From contig CADAHL010000001.1 of assembly GCA_902787755.1 (NCBI GenBank), positions 62,001 through 126,000 of the forward strand: DNA of 64,000 nucleotides, written 5' to 3'. The notes under the pieces were generated by a model that was not told the origin of the DNA, did no database searches, and saw only the letters and a list, made by a program, of their open reading frames with translations. The position numbers and the translations under genes were made by a program. This document shows positions 43,012 through 52,656 of this stretch, one piece after another; the stretch's first letter is position 1, and every line of letters begins with the position of its first letter. Source of the stretch: Oscillospiraceae bacterium. GTDB taxonomy: Bacteria; Bacillota; Clostridia; Oscillospirales; Oscillospiraceae.

Positions 43012-44298
43012 ATGACAATCAAGGTTTTTCTGGTTAAGAGCATGGCATTCCTGCTGGCCGTCATGATCCTGTTCTCGGGATCACAAAAAGCGCTTGCCGC
43101 CGAGCCGGAAGCATTGACCAGAGAGGGCATAGCGGCGGCGGAAGGGCCTTGGCTGGATGAGGGACTTTACGCGGACGGATCTGAATTTGAGAATCCGCCT
43201 ACCGATGTGCGGGCTGTGAGAATCGGCTTGCGCTACGGAGAAAACGCGGAATATTCCGCCCAGTTTTACAGTTCCCTCGGCTTCAATGTGGGATACTATG
43301 ATGGAGATCGCTGGTTTTTTGCAGAACAGTATTTTGAAGAGACGGACGTCGTGATTAATATCCAAGCAGACGGAAGTCTGTGTCTCTGCGATATGTCGGA
43401 TGGAGCGGTTCTGTATGTCGTGCCCTTTTACGGGCATATCTGCCTGGCGCCGGCGGCCGGGTACGCCTTCTATGGCGGCAACTCTTACTTGGGCGGGTTT
43501 GACTGCTTTATTAACGATAACGGACTGATCACCGTAGTCAACTGTGTCGAACTGGAGGACTATGTAAAGGGCGTTGTTCCCTATGAGATGGCTGCGGATT
43601 GGCCGCTGGAAGCCCTGAAGGCCCAGGCCGTCTGCGCCAGAACCTATGTGGTGTACAACCAGGATGAGTATTCGGCTATGGGTTTTGATATTACCGCCAC
43701 CGAAGAAAGCCAGGTTTATCGCGGAACCACCTGGGCCACGGAATTGACCGACCAGGCGGTCGAGGAGACGACCGGCGAGCTGGTGCGCTGGCAGGGAGAG
43801 GTATGCAGAGTTTACTATTCAGCTGCCGATGGCGGGGCCACGGAAGATGTATGCAATGTTTTTACTTCCGATAAAAGCTATCTTTCCGGCAAAATTGATC
43901 CATTTGAAGAAGCAATTGATTATCCTACCAAAGAGTGGTCCATCGAGCTGAGCCGGGAGGCGATCAGCTTTCGTCTTCACGGGTGGGGATACAGTATCGG
44001 CAGCATCAAGGAACTGACCCCTGTGTATTCCCGCAGCGGAAATGTGATCGCCATCGAATATGAGGATGTATCAGGGAATAAAAGCGTGGTCAGCGGTCGG
44101 TATTGCTACAACAGCCTCGGCCTGTACAGCTGCCACTTTGAGGTCGAGGAAACGGAGATGGGATATCGATTTACCGGCAGCGGCCTTGGCCATAGCTGCG
44201 GGATGAGCCAATGGGGCGCCAAGGCGATGGCTGAGGTGTACGGCTATGATTATCAGCAGATTCTCAGATTTTATTTCACCGGAGCGTATGTCGCATGA
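43012..44298 (+). CDS. SpoIID/LytB domain protein
   Basis: 428 residues. Signal peptide (residues 1-30, [21 protein letters not shown]), an extracytoplasmic middle region, then the SpoIID/LytB domain with [32 protein letters not shown] and the C-terminal [20 protein letters not shown]. Related proteins are lytic transglycosylases acting on denuded glycan strands, in SpoIID during engulfment. A vegetative-type promoter suggests it is not the strictly sporulating SpoIID. AAAGGAGG precedes the ATG; ATGA overlap with queA. Confidence 0.9.
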   Translation: MTIKVFLVKSMAFLLAVMILFSGSQKALAAEPEALTREGIAAAEGPWLDEGLYADGSEFENPPTDVRAVRIGLRYGENAEYSAQFYSSLGFNVGYYDGDRWFFAEQYFEETDVVINIQADGSLCLCDMSDGAVLYVVPFYGHICLAPAAGYAFYGGNSYLGGFDCFINDNGLITVVNCVELEDYVKGVVPYEMAADWPLEALKAQAVCARTYVVYNQDEYSAMGFDITATEESQVYRGTTWATELTDQAVEETTGELVRWQGEVCRVYYSAADGGATEDVCNVFTSDKSYLSGKIDPFEEAIDYPTKEWSIELSREAISFRLHGWGYSIGSIKELTPVYSRSGNVIAIEYEDVSGNKSVVSGRYCYNSLGLYSCHFEVEETEMGYRFTGSGLGHSCGMSQWGAKAMAEVYGYDYQQILRFYFTGAYVA

Positions 44299-45317
44299 AG
44301 AAAAGCGATTTCTATTATGATTTGCCGGAAGAGCTGATTGCCCAGAATCCTTTGAAGCAGAGGGATGCATCCAGGCTGATGCTTCTGGACAAAAAGAGCG
44401 GAGCCATGGAACACCGGCATTTTTATGAGCTTCCGCAGTTCCTTCAGCCGGGGGACTGTCTGGTTTTAAATGATTCCCGCGTGCTGCCCGCCCGGCTGAT
44501 CGGTCAGCGAGCCAGCGGAGGAAGCGTGGAACTTGTCCTCCTGCGGGATTTGGGAGACGATTGCTGGGAGTGCCTGAGCAGACCGGGAAGAAAGACCAGA
44601 CCGGGAACGGAGCTGTTTTTCGGAAACGGCGAACTGAGCGCAGTGGTGGAACAAGTAGCCGAGGGCGGAAACCGTATTGTACGCTTCCGCTATCAGGGAA
44701 TCTTTCTGGAGATCCTGGAACGCCTGGGAAAGATGCCCCTGCCGCCGTATATCAAGGCGGAACTGGAGGATTCCGAGCGCTATCAGACCGTTTATTCCAG
44801 GGAACTGGGCAGCGCAGCCGCACCTACGGCCGGATTGCATTTTACTCCGGAGCTTCTGGATGAGATCAGAGAAATGGGAGTACAGATCTGCACGGTAACG
44901 CTGCACGTTGGACTCGGAACCTTTCGGCCGGTTAAGGAAGAGGAGATCGAAGATCACCCAATGCACTCCGAATTCTGCATGATTCCGGAGTCCACTGCGG
45001 AGATCATCAACCGGACGAAACGGAGCGGTCATCGTGTGATCGCCGTCGGAACCACATCCTGCCGCACGCTGGAAAGCTTTGCCCGCGAGGACGGGACGCT
45101 GGAGGCCAGCTCGGGCTGGACGGATATCTTTATCTACCCCGGGTACCGATTCCGCTGCATCGACGCGTTGGTGACGAATTTCCACCTGCCGGAGAGCACC
45201 TTGATCATGCTTGTGTCCGCTCTGGCCGGCAGAGAACATATCCTTGACGCCTATCGGGAGGCCGTCCGGGAAAAGTATCGTTTCTTCTCGTTCGGAGATG
45301 CGATGTTTATACGGTGA
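44295..45317 (+). CDS. queA: S-adenosylmethionine:tRNA ribosyltransferase-isomerase
   Basis: 340 residues. Makes epoxyqueuosine in tRNA from preQ1. Typical segments: [71 protein letters not shown] and [19 protein letters not shown]. It overlaps the SpoIID-like gene by 4 bp and precedes tgt. Confidence 0.96.
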   Translation: MKKSDFYYDLPEELIAQNPLKQRDASRLMLLDKKSGAMEHRHFYELPQFLQPGDCLVLNDSRVLPARLIGQRASGGSVELVLLRDLGDDCWECLSRPGRKTRPGTELFFGNGELSAVVEQVAEGGNRIVRFRYQGIFLEILERLGKMPLPPYIKAELEDSERYQTVYSRELGSAAAPTAGLHFTPELLDEIREMGVQICTVTLHVGLGTFRPVKEEEIEDHPMHSEFCMIPESTAEIINRTKRSGHRVIAVGTTSCRTLESFAREDGTLEASSGWTDIFIYPGYRFRCIDALVTNFHLPESTLIMLVSALAGREHILDAYREAVREKYRFFSFGDAMFIR

Positions 45318-45335
45318 GGGATGAAGGAGAAAACA

Positions 45336-46466
45336 ATGTTTCAGCTTTTGAAGCAAGAGGGGAGAGCGCGGCGGGGTCTTCTCGAAACGCCACACGGCAG
45401 CGTTCAGACCCCTGTTTTTATGAACGTCGGAACCCAGGGGGCCATTAAAGGGGCCTTGAGCGCAAGGGACCTGAAAGAAATCGGCTGCCAGGTGGAGTTG
45501 TCCAACACCTATCATCTTCACGTGCGTCCCGGAGACGAGCTTATAAAAGAGATGGGCGGCCTTCACCGCTTCATGACCTGGGATGGACCGATCCTAACCG
45601 ACAGCGGCGGTTTCCAGATCTTTTCCCTGGCTCAGCTGCGAAAGATCACGGAAGAAGGCGTAAAATTCAATTCCCACGTGGACGGGCGGCACATCTTTAT
45701 GGGACCGGAGGAGAGCATGCGGATCCAGGCAAACCTGGGCTCTGATATTGCCATGGCCTTTGATGAGTGCGTGAAGATCCCGTCGCCCAGGGAGTATGTG
45801 AAGAAGTCCTGCGATAGGACCTTCCGCTGGCTGGAACGCTGCAAGCGGGCTCTGACGGAATATAATGCCCAGGAGGATGCGGTCAATCCCGGGCAGATGC
45901 TTTTCGGCATTAACCAGGGCGCGGTATTTCATGATATCCGCATCGAACACATGAAAAAAATCGCGGAGCTGGATCTGCCCGGATACGCCATCGGCGGTCT
46001 GGCGGTGGGGGAGACCCATCAGGAGATGTACGATACCATCGAGGCGGTAGAAGAGTGGATGCCGAGGAATAAGCCCAGATATCTGATGGGTGTGGGCACG
46101 CCCGGGAATATCATTGAGGGCGTCGCCAGAGGCGTGGACTTTTTCGACTGCGTGATGCCGGCCAGAAACGGCCGTCACGGCCATCTGTTTACCTGGTCCG
46201 GTATCATCAACATCAAGAACGAGAAATACGCCCGTGACAGTCAACCCATTGATCCCGCCTGTGATTGTCCTGTTTGCCGCCGCTATAACCGCGCCTACAT
46301 CCGACACCTGTTCAAAGCCGAAGAAATGCTGGCGATGCGTCTGGCCGTGGCACACAATCTGTATTTTTACAACAGTCTGACCAAAAAGATTCGGGAGAGC
46401 CTGGATGAAGGCGCGTTCGACGGCTTCCGTCGTCAATATACAGAAATTTTGGATAAACGGATCTAA
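45336..46466 (+). CDS. tgt: tRNA-guanine transglycosylase
   Basis: 376 residues. Exchanges G34 for preQ1 in GUN-anticodon tRNAs. DSGGFQIFSL holds the active Asp, GVDFFDCVMPARNGRHG holds the nucleophile Asp, and the zinc site is CDCPVC...H. The start at 45336 is preferred because AAGGAG lies 6 nt before it; an ATG 15 bp upstream has no spaced ribosome binding site. Ends 66 bp before yajC, which has its own promoter. Confidence 0.95.
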   Translation: MFQLLKQEGRARRGLLETPHGSVQTPVFMNVGTQGAIKGALSARDLKEIGCQVELSNTYHLHVRPGDELIKEMGGLHRFMTWDGPILTDSGGFQIFSLAQLRKITEEGVKFNSHVDGRHIFMGPEESMRIQANLGSDIAMAFDECVKIPSPREYVKKSCDRTFRWLERCKRALTEYNAQEDAVNPGQMLFGINQGAVFHDIRIEHMKKIAELDLPGYAIGGLAVGETHQEMYDTIEAVEEWMPRNKPRYLMGVGTPGNIIEGVARGVDFFDCVMPARNGRHGHLFTWSGIINIKNEKYARDSQPIDPACDCPVCRRYNRAYIRHLFKAEEMLAMRLAVAHNLYFYNSLTKKIRESLDEGAFDGFRRQYTEILDKRI

Positions 46467-46471
46467 GTCTC

Positions 46472-46500
46472 TTGCAATTCTTTTACACGAAGGGTATAAT
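46472..46500 (+). promoter_or_regulatory. Sigma-A promoter of yajC
   Basis: TTGCAA (46472-46477), 17-bp spacer, TATAAT (46495-46500), then GGAGG before yajC. Confidence 0.75.
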
Positions 46501-46532
46501 CAATCCATAAAAATCTCGGAGGTATCCACACT

Positions 46533-46868
46533 ATGAATTTGTTCCTTACTGCAGACGCACCCACTGCCGCCGGCGGCGGATTATCCATGATCATTATGCT
46601 GGTCGTGATGTTCGCGATCATGTATTTTATGGTCATCCGGCCTGAGAATAAAAAGAAGAAAAAGGCTGAGGATATGCGCAATTCGCTGAGTCTCGGCGAC
46701 GAGATCACGACGATCGGCGGCATCACCGGCAAGATCGTACAGATCACGGAAGACACGATCACCTTTGAAACCGGTGAGGACCGTGTTCGGATCCAGACCA
46801 AGAAGTGGGCAATTTCCACTACCGCCAAGATGGAAGCCGAAGAAGAGGCGGCCAGAAAGCGGAAATAA
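46533..46868 (+). CDS. yajC: Preprotein translocase subunit YajC
   Basis: 111 residues: one N-terminal helix (LSMIIMLVVMFAIMYFMVI), RPENKKKKK, then the small soluble domain with SLGDEITTIGGITGKIV and the charged tail EAEEEAARKRK. Accessory partner of SecDF in the Sec translocon. The tgt-yajC order is widely conserved. Confidence 0.94.
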   Translation: MNLFLTADAPTAAGGGLSMIIMLVVMFAIMYFMVIRPENKKKKKAEDMRNSLSLGDEITTIGGITGKIVQITEDTITFETGEDRVRIQTKKWAISTTAKMEAEEEAARKRK

Positions 46869-46886
46869 AGCGTTCGTGCATGAATG

Positions 46887-46940
46887 ACCCCCGCGGCGAA
46901 TAGGCTGTTGCAGACCTGTTTGCTGTGGGGGTGTTTTTTT
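46887..46940 (+). terminator. Hairpin after yajC that also holds the next ribosome binding site
   Basis: 11-bp stem (46887-46897 with 46922-46932, two G-U pairs) followed by GTTTTTTT. The 3' arm supplies the only GGGGG Shine-Dalgarno-like sequence for the ATG at 46941, which starts right after the T-run. Confidence 0.7.
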
Positions 46941-47381
46941 ATGTCAGGGAAATCACTTGCTGAAATTGTCAGGCTCCGATCATTGCCACGCGCGATTCTG
47001 GCCTGGCTGATCGCTGCCGGGATCCTGGTTCCGATGGCGGTCTTCTTCGTTCAATGGAAACGTCTTGGCTCCGATACTCTGGGGTATTTCAGTTCTGCTG
47101 TCAGCTTTGCGGCTGCGGTCTGTGCAGGTTACTCGATCAGAGAGGGGAGGGGACAAAACGGCCTGCTCGCGCTTTTGGCCACCGGCACTACCCTGGTGGT
47201 CACGCTGCTTTTGGCTGGACTCTTGATCGGAGGCGGGGCTATGGACCCGTCTTCCGTCCTCAGTGTGTCATGCTTCACCCTGGCAGGCTGCCTTTTCAGC
47301 GGCCTGCTCCCCGCTCAAACGAGAAAGCAGCGGAAAAAACGCTCGGCATATTTTGGGGCGTCGAAACGACGGTTACCATAA
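46941..47381 (+). CDS. TIGR04086 family membrane protein (YrzE-like)
   Basis: 146 residues with four helices, no charged catalytic motif, and a basic tail (RKQRKKRSAYFGASKRRLP). Position directly after yajC and the four-helix plan match the TIGR04086/YrzE family of unknown function. The start at 46941 is the first Met of the membrane part; an upstream Met at 46884 lacks a ribosome binding site and lies in the hairpin. Confidence 0.72.
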   Translation: MSGKSLAEIVRLRSLPRAILAWLIAAGILVPMAVFFVQWKRLGSDTLGYFSSAVSFAAAVCAGYSIREGRGQNGLLALLATGTTLVVTLLLAGLLIGGGAMDPSSVLSVSCFTLAGCLFSGLLPAQTRKQRKKRSAYFGASKRRLP

Positions 47382-47525
47382 TTCTGTGACGGAAAATCTT
47401 TCCTCACCACAATATTTTGGGTTTTCCCCGGAATCGTGGGGTTTTTCAACGCAATAAATTGTATCAATATTGTTTCTTAGTTGACATAATAAGAAAAATT
47501 TTTTCTCAAAAATGTTAAAAAGGAC

Positions 47526-47554
47526 TTGATTCAAATGATGAAATGTAATATATT
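47526..47554 (+). promoter_or_regulatory. Possible promoter of the 47615/xerD unit
   Basis: TTGATT (47526-47531), 17-bp spacer, TATATT (47549-47554), in an AT-rich intergenic stretch. Confidence 0.5.
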
Positions 47555-47614
47555 GTTACCGACGCGTTATGTAAAGCGCAAAGGCCAGTGCCGAAGCGTT
47601 CATGGTGGGTCACA

Positions 47615-48112
47615 ATGAACGAAATTCGAAAGAGAGCGAGTGCGGAGCCGCCCGGCTTTGGACTGGTTTCTTTTTTTCTTGTGCTCCTTGGCGCGGCCAT
47701 AAGCCCGCGTTTGAACCTGCCGAGTCTTTCGCTGGAACAAATCCCCCTGACCCGCTTGTCAGCCGGCTCTGCCTTTTTGGTGATCCTGGTGATCCTTTCG
47801 GGGTCATATCTCGGATTTCCGTTTGCTTTGAGCGGCTGTTTCTTTCTCGGCGTTCGGACCCGGATAATCGCCGAAACTATTCGCCAGCAGAGCCTTCTCG
47901 GAGACGGCTTGTCCTGGCCTGCGCTCCTGAGGATGTTCCTTCTGTTTCCCCTTGCGTTTCTGCTGCTTGTTCGCGCTGCTCAGCTGTCCTTCGGCATCTG
48001 CGTTACCGTGCTCGGCGGACGAATCGGCCAAGGGAGACCAACAGCCAACGATTTTTACCTGCTCATTACCGCAATTCTATTTTTCACTTTGCTGTTTTCC
48101 CCGATCGTATAA
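47615..48112 (+). CDS. Membrane protein upstream of xerD, unknown
   Basis: 165 residues with four or five helices (LVSFFLVLLGAAISPRL, LVILVILSGSYLGFPFALSGCFFLG, LFLLFPLAFLLLVRAAQLSFG, FYLLITAILFFTLLFSPIV). In many sporulating Firmicutes the gene before xerD/ripX is spoIIM, whose product has a similar size and topology, but I cannot see the SpoIIM signature clearly, so the assignment is open. It ends 23 bp before xerD. Confidence 0.6.
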   Translation: MNEIRKRASAEPPGFGLVSFFLVLLGAAISPRLNLPSLSLEQIPLTRLSAGSAFLVILVILSGSYLGFPFALSGCFFLGVRTRIIAETIRQQSLLGDGLSWPALLRMFLLFPLAFLLLVRAAQLSFGICVTVLGGRIGQGRPTANDFYLLITAILFFTLLFSPIV

Positions 48113-48135
48113 ACCGAGAGAAAGGAGGGGGAAAT

Positions 48136-49023
48136 GTGGATAACGAACATTGCCTTGAAGCGTTTGAACACTATCTGAAGGAAGAAAAGAAAGCATCAGC
48201 AAATACTCTTAGCTCCTATATGCGCGATATCCGGCAGTTTTCCTCCTTTATGGGCTCTCATGGTGAAGAAATCTTCGAAGCGGATGACGATATCCTGTCG
48301 GAATACATTGCCCATCTTCGGGCAGAGGGAAAGTCGGTCGCAACCGTCTCCAGGAGCATTGCCTCCCTGAAAAACCTGTATGCGTTCCTGTGCCTGCGCA
48401 AAGGGCTGGAGCACAATCCGGCAGCACATCTGGTCACGGATAAGAGCAAACAGAAGCTTCCGCAGATCCTTACCAATGAGGAAGTGGAGCTCCTGCTCCA
48501 GCAGCCGGAATGTGTGGACTTAAAAGGCTATCGTGACAAGGCGATGCTGGAGATGCTGTATGCAACCGGCATGCGCGTAACAGAAATGATCGACCTGAAC
48601 GTCGACGACGTAAATCTTGTCGCCGCGGTGGTGCGATGCCACAGCAGAGGCAAGGAACGCATGATCCCCATGTATGCCGCTGCCGTACAGGCTCTAAATG
48701 AATACCTGACTCTGGTCCGGCCTCAAATGATCGCGATCCCTCAGGAGACGGCATTGTTTGTGAATGTCGGCGGGGAGAGGATGTCTCGGCAGGGATTCTG
48801 GAAGCTCATAAAGCAATACCAGAAGAAGGCCGGCATTGAGAAGGACATCACGCCCCATACCCTTCGGCATTCTTTTGCCGCGCATCTTCTCCAGAACGGA
48901 GCGGATATCCACGCAATCCAGGAGATGCTGGGCCACGCTGATCTGTCTTCGACTCAGGTCTATTCCCAGCTGGTAAAAAAACAGCTGAAAGATGTATATA
49001 ACCGGGCCCATCCCCGGGCATGA
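48136..49023 (+). CDS. xerD: Tyrosine recombinase XerD
   Basis: 295 residues, the usual XerD length. N-terminal SAM-like core-binding domain, then the catalytic domain with ATGMRVTEMIDL (Arg), the Lys hairpin, HTLRHSFAAHLL (HxxR) and LGHADLSSTQVYSQ (His and Tyr nucleophile). Resolves chromosome dimers with XerC at dif. The start is a GTG preceded by AAAGGAGGGG (48121-48130); the same frame is open back to 47602 but that part overlaps the membrane-protein gene in another frame. Confidence 0.92.
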   Translation: MDNEHCLEAFEHYLKEEKKASANTLSSYMRDIRQFSSFMGSHGEEIFEADDDILSEYIAHLRAEGKSVATVSRSIASLKNLYAFLCLRKGLEHNPAAHLVTDKSKQKLPQILTNEEVELLLQQPECVDLKGYRDKAMLEMLYATGMRVTEMIDLNVDDVNLVAAVVRCHSRGKERMIPMYAAAVQALNEYLTLVRPQMIAIPQETALFVNVGGERMSRQGFWKLIKQYQKKAGIEKDITPHTLRHSFAAHLLQNGADIHAIQEMLGHADLSSTQVYSQLVKKQLKDVYNRAHPRA

Positions 49024-49024
49024 G

Positions 49025-49059
49025 CAACACTGTCGTTTATATGGCAGTGTTGTTTTTTT
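49025..49059 (+). terminator. Terminator after xerD
   Basis: 8-bp stem (49025-49032 with 49045-49052) followed by seven T. Confidence 0.8.
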
Positions 49060-49132
49060 AGAAATCTTAAGCTCCGTGCGTTCCGGATGCTGTTATACTT
49101 GAAATGACAATTCGAGTAAGGACGGTGAGCAA

Positions 49133-50284
49133 ATGAAGAACATCTTTTCCGTGCTGTGTCTGTGCGCTATCGTATTGCTTTTGAGCGCCTGCGGAAATCC
49201 AACGAGCGTCGATGTGCCGAATGTAGTTGAAGAGGAAAATGGGATAGAGGGAGTGAGCGAAGCTCGGCCGGAGGAAGAGGATTCTCCAAGCTTCGATACT
49301 GCTTCTATTGGGCAAGAGGAGAAACAAAACTGGCAGGACGCGTATTGGGAGGAAATCACACGGGCGAAGACTGCCGCGACGAACGCAGAAATGGCGGGTG
49401 AATCCGTATCGTATGCGCTTTATGATATGAACAAGGACGGCATCCCGGAACTGATGATTCGCTTCGGAGACTGCGAGGCCAATTATGAAGGACGGATCTA
49501 TCGCTTTACAGACGGCGTCTGCCAGATGCTGGGATCCGTTGGACTGGGGCATGGCAGCTTCTGGACCGACCCTCAGGAGGAGGGGATGATCGTGGCCTAC
49601 GGCCATATGGGATATTGCTCAGCGCTGAGGATGTGGTCGGACGCGGAAGGACTACAGACCGAAAGCCTGTATCAGATGGATCTGAACGAGCATCCCGAGC
49701 TTCAGGAATATCCTACGCCTGCGGAGTATGTGGCCGGCTCGGTCCGAATCCCGGAAACGAGAGGAAGATTTGATCTGCCTCTGCGAAACTATGATAAAAT
49801 CTCCATGTGGCTGGAAGGCGATGATGATTTCTCATCACGCGACCCGGGATACCCTGATGAGGACTCCGAATTCTACAGCAGACTGATCTCTGAGGACGGA
49901 ATCGTGTGCGCTGTTTCTGCTGATGGCTTTACCAACACGCCCGGGAATGTACATTTTTCGGAGCTGTTGGAGAAAAACGTGATCTATCCGTACATGAGGA
50001 GTAATGTGCGGTTGGGAGAAACGCGCACAGCGGACCTCAATGGCGACGGACGTGTGGACTGTTTGCTGTCCCTTCTTGGTGACGAGGAGGACTATATGGT
50101 AATACTCAGCGAGGAGGACGGCGTCGTTTACGCCTATCTGTTTTTCTGTCCGCTGCATTTTGATGCGCTGGATCGGTATGGCACCTTTTTAAGCACCGAG
50201 CATACACCATACGCTTTCCGATTCCTGTTCGAGGGTGAACAATGTGTGTTGATTGAAGTTCCGGTATCCCTGTTCAAAAACTGA
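49133..50284 (+). CDS. Putative lipoprotein with EF-hand-like repeats
   Basis: 383 residues. Lipoprotein signal peptide with lipobox LLSAC (Cys about residue 20), an acidic linker, then a globular region. Two calcium-loop-like segments are visible: DMNKDGIPELMI and DLNGDGRVDCLL, the DxNxDGxxD pattern of VCBS/EF-hand repeats. No catalytic motif recognised. Anchored at the outer face of the membrane; related secreted proteins are common in gut Clostridia. It is a stand-alone gene between two terminators. Confidence 0.8.
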   Translation: MKNIFSVLCLCAIVLLLSACGNPTSVDVPNVVEEENGIEGVSEARPEEEDSPSFDTASIGQEEKQNWQDAYWEEITRAKTAATNAEMAGESVSYALYDMNKDGIPELMIRFGDCEANYEGRIYRFTDGVCQMLGSVGLGHGSFWTDPQEEGMIVAYGHMGYCSALRMWSDAEGLQTESLYQMDLNEHPELQEYPTPAEYVAGSVRIPETRGRFDLPLRNYDKISMWLEGDDDFSSRDPGYPDEDSEFYSRLISEDGIVCAVSADGFTNTPGNVHFSELLEKNVIYPYMRSNVRLGETRTADLNGDGRVDCLLSLLGDEEDYMVILSEEDGVVYAYLFFCPLHFDALDRYGTFLSTEHTPYAFRFLFEGEQCVLIEVPVSLFKN

Positions 50285-50295
50285 GAAACGACAAG

Positions 50296-50322
50296 ACCGC
50301 CTGTCTTCCCGACAGGCGGTTT
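50296..50322 (+). terminator. Terminator after the lipoprotein gene
   Basis: 10-bp stem (50296-50305 with 50311-50320), short T-run. Confidence 0.65.
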
Positions 50323-50344
50323 GCTATTCCGGGAACTCTTGCTA

Positions 50345-50373
50345 TTGCGAATCGGTTTCGAGTATGGTAAACT
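50345..50373 (+). promoter_or_regulatory. Possible promoter of ruvCAB
   Basis: TTGCGA (50345-50350), 17-bp spacer, TAAACT (50368-50373), 21 bp before ruvC. Confidence 0.5.
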
Positions 50374-50394
50374 GACAGTCGGATGTGATTTTTT

Positions 50395-50907
50395 ATGCGG
50401 ATTTTAGGAATCGACCCCGGAATCGCAACCATCGGGTTTGGCGTTCTGGAGTCGGAAAAAAAACAGCACAAGCTGATCAAATGCGGCGTCATCACCACAC
50501 CGGCACATACCAGCCTCTCGTCCCGCCTGGAACAGATTTATGACGATATGCTTCAGCTGCTGGAGCTGTTTCAGCCGGAGGCGGTATCCATAGAAGAGCT
50601 GTTTTTCAATACCAATATCACGACCGGTATCGCGGTAGCCCATGGCAGGGGAGTGATTCTGCTGGCGTGCCGCAAAGCCGGAGTGAAGGTATACGAATAT
50701 ACGCCGCTTCAGGTCAAGCAAGCGGTGGTAGGCTATGGCAGGGCCGAGAAGAAGCAGGTGATGGATATGGTCAAGCGAATCTGTAATCTGCCCGCGCCGC
50801 CGAGGCCGGATGACGCTGCCGATGCTGTGGCGCTGGCTATTTGCCATGCCAGAAGTCACAGCTCTATGCTGTTTAAAGGAGACCAGGAAGAATGTTCTAC
50901 CATTTAG
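50395..50907 (+). CDS. ruvC: Holliday junction endonuclease RuvC
   Basis: 170 residues, RNase H-like fold. Acidic catalytic residues sit in GIDPGIATIGFGV (Asp), SIEELFFNTN (Glu) and PDDAADAVALAICHA (two Asp). Cuts Holliday junctions in the RuvABC complex. Overlaps ruvA by 16 bp. Confidence 0.96.
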   Translation: MRILGIDPGIATIGFGVLESEKKQHKLIKCGVITTPAHTSLSSRLEQIYDDMLQLLELFQPEAVSIEELFFNTNITTGIAVAHGRGVILLACRKAGVKVYEYTPLQVKQAVVGYGRAEKKQVMDMVKRICNLPAPPRPDDAADAVALAICHARSHSSMLFKGDQEECSTI

Positions 50908-51494
50908 AAGGTGTCGTTGCCGAATTTGACCAGAATCTTGTGGTCATCGACTGCGGCGGGATCGGGTTCGCGGTGAATACCACGACCAATACCATGTCCA
51001 GGCTGCACATCGGCGAGAAGAGCAAATTGTATATTTCAGAGTCGATCGGGGAGACGAATTTCGATCTCTACGGGTTTGCGCTGAAGGCGGAGAAGCGCTG
51101 GTTTGAAATGCTTCTCTCCATTTCGGGCGTCGGTCCTAAGGCTGCCCTGTCAATCCTTTCCTACAATGATCCGGACAGTCTGGCCCTGTCCATTATGAAC
51201 GACGATGTAAAAGCTCTGACGGTGGCTCCCGGCATCGGGAAGAAGATCGCCCAGCGGGTGATTTTGGAGCTCAAGGATAAGATCGGGAAGGAGATGACCG
51301 GTCAGGATCTGGGGATCCCTGCGGCGGCAGCGGCGCAGCAGACAGAGAATACCGCGCTCAATGACGCTATGGTGGGCCTTTCTGTCCTGGGATACAGCAG
51401 CGCCGAGATCGCGCCGACCCTGAAAAAAATCCAGATCGAAGGAATGAGCGCCGAGCAGATCATAAAGGCCGTATTGAAACAGATGGTGAAGTAA
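50892..51494 (+). CDS. ruvA: Holliday junction branch migration protein RuvA
   Basis: 200 residues: N-terminal OB fold ([14 protein letters not shown]), helix-hairpin-helix ([33 protein letters not shown]) and the C-terminal domain that binds RuvB ([18 protein letters not shown]). Tetramer that holds the Holliday junction. Confidence 0.96.
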   Translation: MFYHLEGVVAEFDQNLVVIDCGGIGFAVNTTTNTMSRLHIGEKSKLYISESIGETNFDLYGFALKAEKRWFEMLLSISGVGPKAALSILSYNDPDSLALSIMNDDVKALTVAPGIGKKIAQRVILELKDKIGKEMTGQDLGIPAAAAAQQTENTALNDAMVGLSVLGYSSAEIAPTLKKIQIEGMSAEQIIKAVLKQMVK

Positions 51495-51507
51495 GCGGGA
51501 GAACGCG

Positions 51508-52554
51508 ATGAGTATCAATTTTTCTGAAGACGATAAGAATCAGGACATCACTACCACGGCCAGCATTCCGGAAGACGCCGCGGAGGGCTCCCTGCGCCCG
51601 AAAACCATTGCGGAGTATATCGGACAGGAGAAAGCCAAGGGGAATCTGGAGGTGTTTATTCGTGCCGCGAAAATGCGGAAGGAACCCCTGGACCACGTGC
51701 TGCTGCATGGCCCCCCGGGTCTGGGAAAGACCACGCTGGCAGCCGTGATCGCCAATGAGATGGGCGTGAATATGCGCATCACCTCCGGGCCGGCGATTGA
51801 AAAGCCCGGTGATCTCGTCGCCATGCTGACGAACCTGAATGAAGGGGACATCCTGTTTGTGGATGAGATCCATCGTTTGAATCGAGCCTATGAGGAGATC
51901 CTCTATCCCGCCATGGAGGATTTTGCGATCGATATCATCCTGGGAAAGGGCCCGTCGGCCAATTCTCTTCATCTGGAGCTTCCGCACTTTACCCTGATCG
52001 GCGCAACGACCAGATCCGGCCAGCTGACCGCACCGCTGAGAGATCGCTTTGGCGTCTCTCTGCGTCTTGAGCTGTATACGCCGGAAGAGTTGACAAGGAT
52101 CGTAAAACGCTCCGCCGGTATTCTCGGGGTCGAGATCGAGCCGGATGGGGCCTATGAGATTGCTTCCCGTTCCAGGGGAACGCCGCGTATCGCAAACCGA
52201 ATGCTGCGAAGAGTTCGCGACTTTGCTCAGGTGCAGGCCAGAGGCGTGATCACCCGCCAGGTCGCGGACCAGGCTCTGTCCCGGCTGGAAGTTGATCATC
52301 TTGGACTCGACAGCCTGGACCGCAGAATGCTCAGGTGTATCATCGAGTTTTATGGCGGCGGCCCGGTGGGCCTTGAAACACTCGCTGCCACGATCAACGA
52401 GGAGGCCGTTACCCTGGAAGATATGTACGAGCCCTATTTGCTGCAGATGGGATTCCTGACCCGTACGCCGCGGGGCCGCTGCGTGACCCGAAAGGCCTAT
52501 GAGCATCTCGGTATCGCATACATGGGACAGCAGGCCTTGGAGCTGGACTCTTAA
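51508..52554 (+). CDS. ruvB: Holliday junction helicase RuvB
   Basis: 348 residues, AAA+ motor. Walker [16 protein letters not shown], Walker [11 protein letters not shown], sensor and arginine finger [18 protein letters not shown], and a C-terminal winged helix ([20 protein letters not shown]). Completes the ruvCAB operon, all three genes tightly spaced. Confidence 0.97.
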   Translation: MSINFSEDDKNQDITTTASIPEDAAEGSLRPKTIAEYIGQEKAKGNLEVFIRAAKMRKEPLDHVLLHGPPGLGKTTLAAVIANEMGVNMRITSGPAIEKPGDLVAMLTNLNEGDILFVDEIHRLNRAYEEILYPAMEDFAIDIILGKGPSANSLHLELPHFTLIGATTRSGQLTAPLRDRFGVSLRLELYTPEELTRIVKRSAGILGVEIEPDGAYEIASRSRGTPRIANRMLRRVRDFAQVQARGVITRQVADQALSRLEVDHLGLDSLDRRMLRCIIEFYGGGPVGLETLAATINEEAVTLEDMYEPYLLQMGFLTRTPRGRCVTRKAYEHLGIAYMGQQALELDS

Positions 52555-52592
52555 TTTATGACGGATTTTTGAACGATTTCCGAAATAGTCTA

Positions 52593-52620
52593 TTGACTTT
52601 ACACAAAACTGCGGTATAAT
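52593..52620 (+). promoter_or_regulatory. Promoter of the sigma-H-like gene
   Basis: TTGACT (52593-52598), 16-bp spacer, TATAAT (52615-52620). Confidence 0.75.
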
Positions 52621-52656
52621 GCTATAGGTGATATTGTTAGAGTTATAAAGAGATCT

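Noticed and set aside
47602..48135. Long N-terminal extension of xerD
   Set aside because: The frame is open, but the translation is Cys/Arg/Pro-rich and overlaps the membrane-protein gene; a strong ribosome binding site sits before the GTG at 48136.
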